Assembly: GCA_937941555.1 (NCBI GenBank)
Contig: CALDHJ010000475.1
Location: forward strand, 1-7,114
Source of the DNA: an uncultured Granulosicoccaceae bacterium
GTDB lineage: Bacteria > Pseudomonadota > Gammaproteobacteria > CALCKW01
Length of the DNA: 7,114 nt
Direction of reading: 5' to 3'
The notes under the pieces: generated by a model
The model's input: the letters and a program-made list of their open reading frames with translations, nothing else
Databases searched by the model: none
What the model was told of the DNA's origin: nothing
Translations under genes and position numbers: made by a program
Shown: positions 5,325 through 7,114 of the stretch, in pieces
How positions within the stretch are numbered: the stretch's first letter is position 1
Layout: each line of letters opens with the position of its first letter

Positions 5325-5987
5325 ATGGACGTGAACGCCGACTTTTCGAAGCGCGTGTTACTGCACGCGGACGACATCGAATGGGAAGAGTCACCCATGC
5401 CTGGCGTCGACCGCCGCCGACTGGACCGCGTGGACGCAGAAGAAGACCGCGTGACGACTATCGTGCGCTACGCGCCGGGCAGTGCATTCTCATCCCACGT
5501 CCACACCGGGGGTGAAGAGTTCATTGTTCTCGACGGCGTGTTTGAGGATGACTACGGCGATTGGCCCGAGGGCAGCTACATCCGCAACCCGCCGCAATCA
5601 AGCCACACCCCGGGTTCAAAGCCCGGCTGCACCATTCTCGTCAAGTTGTGCCAGTTCCAGCCCGATGATCGCACCTTTGTCCACGCCAACCGACACACGC
5701 TCGGCGCCGTGCCAGACCGAGACCGACCCGGCGCGAATGTGTCGCCCTTGTACAAAGACGCGCATGAAGACGTCCGTTTCGAGCACTGGGAACCTGGCGC
5801 GACGGTGCGGGTTGACGCCGAAGGGGGCGCAGAGCTCTCCGTGCTTGAGGGCGAACTCACCGAAAGTGGCGACCCGCTGCGTGTGCACTCCTGGCTGCGC
5901 CAGCCGACCAACAGCGAATTGATTGCCACTGTCGGACCGAGCGGCGCACGCGTCTGGATCAAGACCGGCCATCTGCGCGGCTTGTAA
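5325..5987 (+). CDS. ChrR-like double-cupin protein without anti-sigma domain
   Basis: This 220-residue protein has two cupin barrels. The first (about 15-115) matches the ChrR cupin-like domain: HVHTGGEEFIVLDGVFEDDYGDW, then SYIRNPPQSSHTP, then GCTILVKLCQF. Candidate metal ligands His58, His60, Glu64 and His94 have exactly the spacing of the zinc ligands His141, His143, Glu147 and His177 of Rhodobacter ChrR. The second barrel (about 145-215) keeps the GGAELSVLEGEL frame, but the equivalent positions are Val163, Ala165, Ala169 and about Leu199, so it probably binds no metal. The zinc-binding anti-sigma domain of ChrR is absent and no sigma-factor gene is adjacent, so it is not an anti-sigma factor. 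It may be a metal enzyme or a sensor. ATG 5325 has AGGA seven bases upstream and follows the promoter; the long in-frame extension upstream overlaps the tetR gene and is rejected. Confidence 0.88.
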   Translation: MDVNADFSKRVLLHADDIEWEESPMPGVDRRRLDRVDAEEDRVTTIVRYAPGSAFSSHVHTGGEEFIVLDGVFEDDYGDWPEGSYIRNPPQSSHTPGSKPGCTILVKLCQFQPDDRTFVHANRHTLGAVPDRDRPGANVSPLYKDAHEDVRFEHWEPGATVRVDAEGGAELSVLEGELTESGDPLRVHSWLRQPTNSELIATVGPSGARVWIKTGHLRGL

Positions 5988-6106
5988 TTCAACGCGTCCA
6001 GAATTTCACCCGACGCCGGCCCGGCATTTTGGGTCGCATCACCCTGCGGGCGCCGGAACGGTGTCCGTCAACTCACCCCTGACAACAACACACTGGAGAT
6101 CACACC

Positions 6107-6475
6107 GTGATTGGATACGCAACAATCGGCGCCAAGGATCTGGATAAATCACTGGCCTTTTACGACGAGCTGTTGGCCCTGGTTGGCGGCAAACAGAAAA
6201 TGGGACTCGACCGCATCAAGTTCTATGGCACTGACGAGCCGGGTGCCATGCTTGCTGTCTGCAGCCCGGCTAACGGCGAGCCCCAAAGCTGCGGCAACGG
6301 GCAGATGGTCGCGATTCCGGGTGGCTCACCCGAGGCCGCCGCCGCGCTCTACGACAAGGCCATTGAGCTCGGCGCGACCGATGAAGGGGCACCGGGCCAG
6401 CGCTTCGACTTTTTCTACGGTGCGTACGTGAAAGACCCGGACGGCAACAAGCTCTGCTTCTTCCACATGAGCTGA
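6107..6475 (+). CDS. VOC (glyoxalase/bleomycin-resistance/dioxygenase) superfamily protein
   Basis: This 122-residue single-module protein has the vicinal-oxygen-chelate fold. The first beta-alpha unit is IGYATIGAKDLDKSLAFYDELL (residues 2-23), the middle strand pair surrounds GNGQMVAI (63-70), the second unit's helix is SPEAAAALYDKAIELGA (74-90), and the hallmark ending is YGAYVKDPDGNKLCFF (104-119). The usual first metal ligand, a His near residue 4, is Tyr4. The usual Glu near the C-terminal strand is Cys117. Classic glyoxalase I metal chemistry is therefore unlikely, and the function is open (detoxification or binding). The GTG start has GGAG eight bases upstream. It lies 119 bases after the cupin gene with no strong terminator between; GCCGGCCCGGC followed by ATTTT near 6024-6039 is a weak candidate. 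Co-transcription from the cupin promoter is possible. Confidence 0.9.
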   Translation: MIGYATIGAKDLDKSLAFYDELLALVGGKQKMGLDRIKFYGTDEPGAMLAVCSPANGEPQSCGNGQMVAIPGGSPEAAAALYDKAIELGATDEGAPGQRFDFFYGAYVKDPDGNKLCFFHMS

Positions 6476-6486
6476 ATGAAGCATCT

Positions 6487-6513
6487 ACAGCGCCCGCGTA
6501 CCGCGGGCGCTGT
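6487..6513. terminator. Perfect hairpin between convergent VOC and DUF4864 genes
   Basis: ACAGCGCCCGCG (6487-6498), a TAC loop and CGCGGGCGCTGT (6502-6513) form a perfect 12-bp stem 11 bases after the VOC stop codon. Being symmetric, it could serve both converging transcripts. No T tract follows on either strand (CAGACTGTTG on +, AGATGCTTC on -), so efficiency as an intrinsic terminator is uncertain. The stem strength and position still favour a 3'-end role. Confidence 0.6.
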
Positions 6514-6602
6514 CAGACTGTTGAAAGACCAGTCGCCGATTGCAACCGATCCGGTTTGAGGCACATTCGGACGTTCGCAACGGTGCTTATGGAGTCAGGG
6601 TG

Positions 6603-7001
6603 TCAGGCACCGACGCCGGCCTGACGCACAAACACACCGTTGATCTGCCAACCCGAATCCGTCGCCAGCATGTGGTAGCTCGCTTCGAACACGCTGCCGG
6701 CTTTGTCCGTGAAAAACACGGTCTGCACGGGCTGTCCGCTGCGGTCCGTGAACACCCCGAAACGTACCCGCTCTGGTCGCCACACCATGGGGTAGCTCTG
6801 TTTGACCATCCGGCCAAAGCGCTCGGCCGACCCGAAGAGCCGCTTGATGGTGGGAGACGCATACGAAAAGGCGCGATCGAGGTCGTTTGCCTTGAAGGCG
6901 TCGATTTGCGCCGAGATGACCGCAGTCGGTTGCGGTTGCTCCTGTGCGTGAACCGAGAACGAAACGCCGAACAACATCAGCAGCGGAATCCAGAATCGCA
7001 T
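6603..7001 (-). CDS. Secreted DUF4864 domain protein
   Basis: This 132-residue protein belongs to the DUF4864 family, function unknown, with an NTF2/SnoaL-like alpha+beta fold suggested by its pattern. Residues 1-19 are a signal peptide: MRFW, a hydrophobic core IPLLMLFGVSFSV, and a likely cleavage after VHA before Gln20, so it is periplasmic or secreted. The domain spans about 27-125: ISAQIDAFKANDLDRAFSYASP (29-50), a KRLFGSAERFGRMVKQSYPM segment (53-72), WRPERVRFGVF (74-84) and a final GWQINGVFV (117-125), each a recognisable family phrase. The ATG at 7001 has GGGGAG seven bases upstream. The gene converges on the VOC gene. No catalytic residues can be assigned, and its link to the neighbours is unclear. 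Confidence 0.87.
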   Translation of the reverse strand: MRFWIPLLMLFGVSFSVHAQEQPQPTAVISAQIDAFKANDLDRAFSYASPTIKRLFGSAERFGRMVKQSYPMVWRPERVRFGVFTDRSGQPVQTVFFTDKAGSVFEASYHMLATDSGWQINGVFVRQAGVGA

Positions 7002-7114
7002 GTCCCTACTCCCCGTGAAATGTGCCGTTTTGTGCGCGCCTCAAACCCCTGCGCCCACCCAAAGAGACTGATACGGTGGTGATTCGTTCCCTGTGCGCAC
7101 ATCGACCGTCAGGG

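Noticed and set aside
7092..7101. TGTGCGCACA palindrome near the right edge
   Set aside because: A 10-bp palindrome in GC-rich DNA with no placed promoter; too likely by chance to call a site.
1..7114. Insertion sequence, integron, CRISPR or attachment site
   Set aside because: I saw no transposase or integrase motifs, terminal inverted repeats, direct-repeat arrays or tRNA sequence; the two hairpin-rich gaps lack attC-type core sites.

Overview
The window is a stretch of proteobacterial chromosome. It is GC-rich, uses G/C-ending codons, has compact genes and carries AGGA/GGAG-type ribosome binding sites. The families present (YghU-type GST, BLUF, DUF2852, DUF4864, ChrR-like cupin) fit Proteobacteria. 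Gammaproteobacteria is my preference, with Alphaproteobacteria possible; this is inference from gene content only. I see no mobile element, tRNA, rRNA or CRISPR array.

Layout, left to right. An orphan LuxR-type regulator (158-1267, +) ends in a large structured terminator (1301-1382). It converges on a YghU-like glutathione-dependent oxidoreductase (1384-2223, -). A 388-base gap follows, holding two adjacent palindromes at the yghU promoter, a long hairpin and a possible small ORF. Next comes a short BLUF blue-light photoreceptor (2612-3037, -), then a 344-base gap with several GC-rich hairpins. A DUF2852 membrane protein (3382-3798, -) is divergent from a TetR/WHG-type repressor (3954-4544, +). 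A second TetR-type repressor (4628-5197, +), a ChrR-like double-cupin protein (5325-5987, +) and a VOC/glyoxalase-fold protein (6107-6475, +) follow on the same strand. Convergent to these is a secreted DUF4864 protein (6603-7001, -).

The strongest new signal is regulatory. Two 17-bp sites that differ at only 2 positions lie in opposite orientation in the DUF2852/tetR intergenic region. Each overlaps the putative -10 of the gene it faces, so the first TetR probably represses itself and the DUF2852 gene. A different dyad, CTATCTA-N4-TAGATAG, lies between a good -35 (TTGCAA) and -10 (TAGAAT) of the cupin gene. A related, partly degenerate copy precedes the second tetR, which suggests an autoregulated TetR-cupin pair, possibly including the VOC gene.

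Taken together, the GST, VOC protein, metal-cupin, flavin photoreceptor and two one-component repressors look like a small light, redox and electrophile response neighbourhood. That theme is inference. Only the protein families, the intergenic dyads and the gene order are directly visible.
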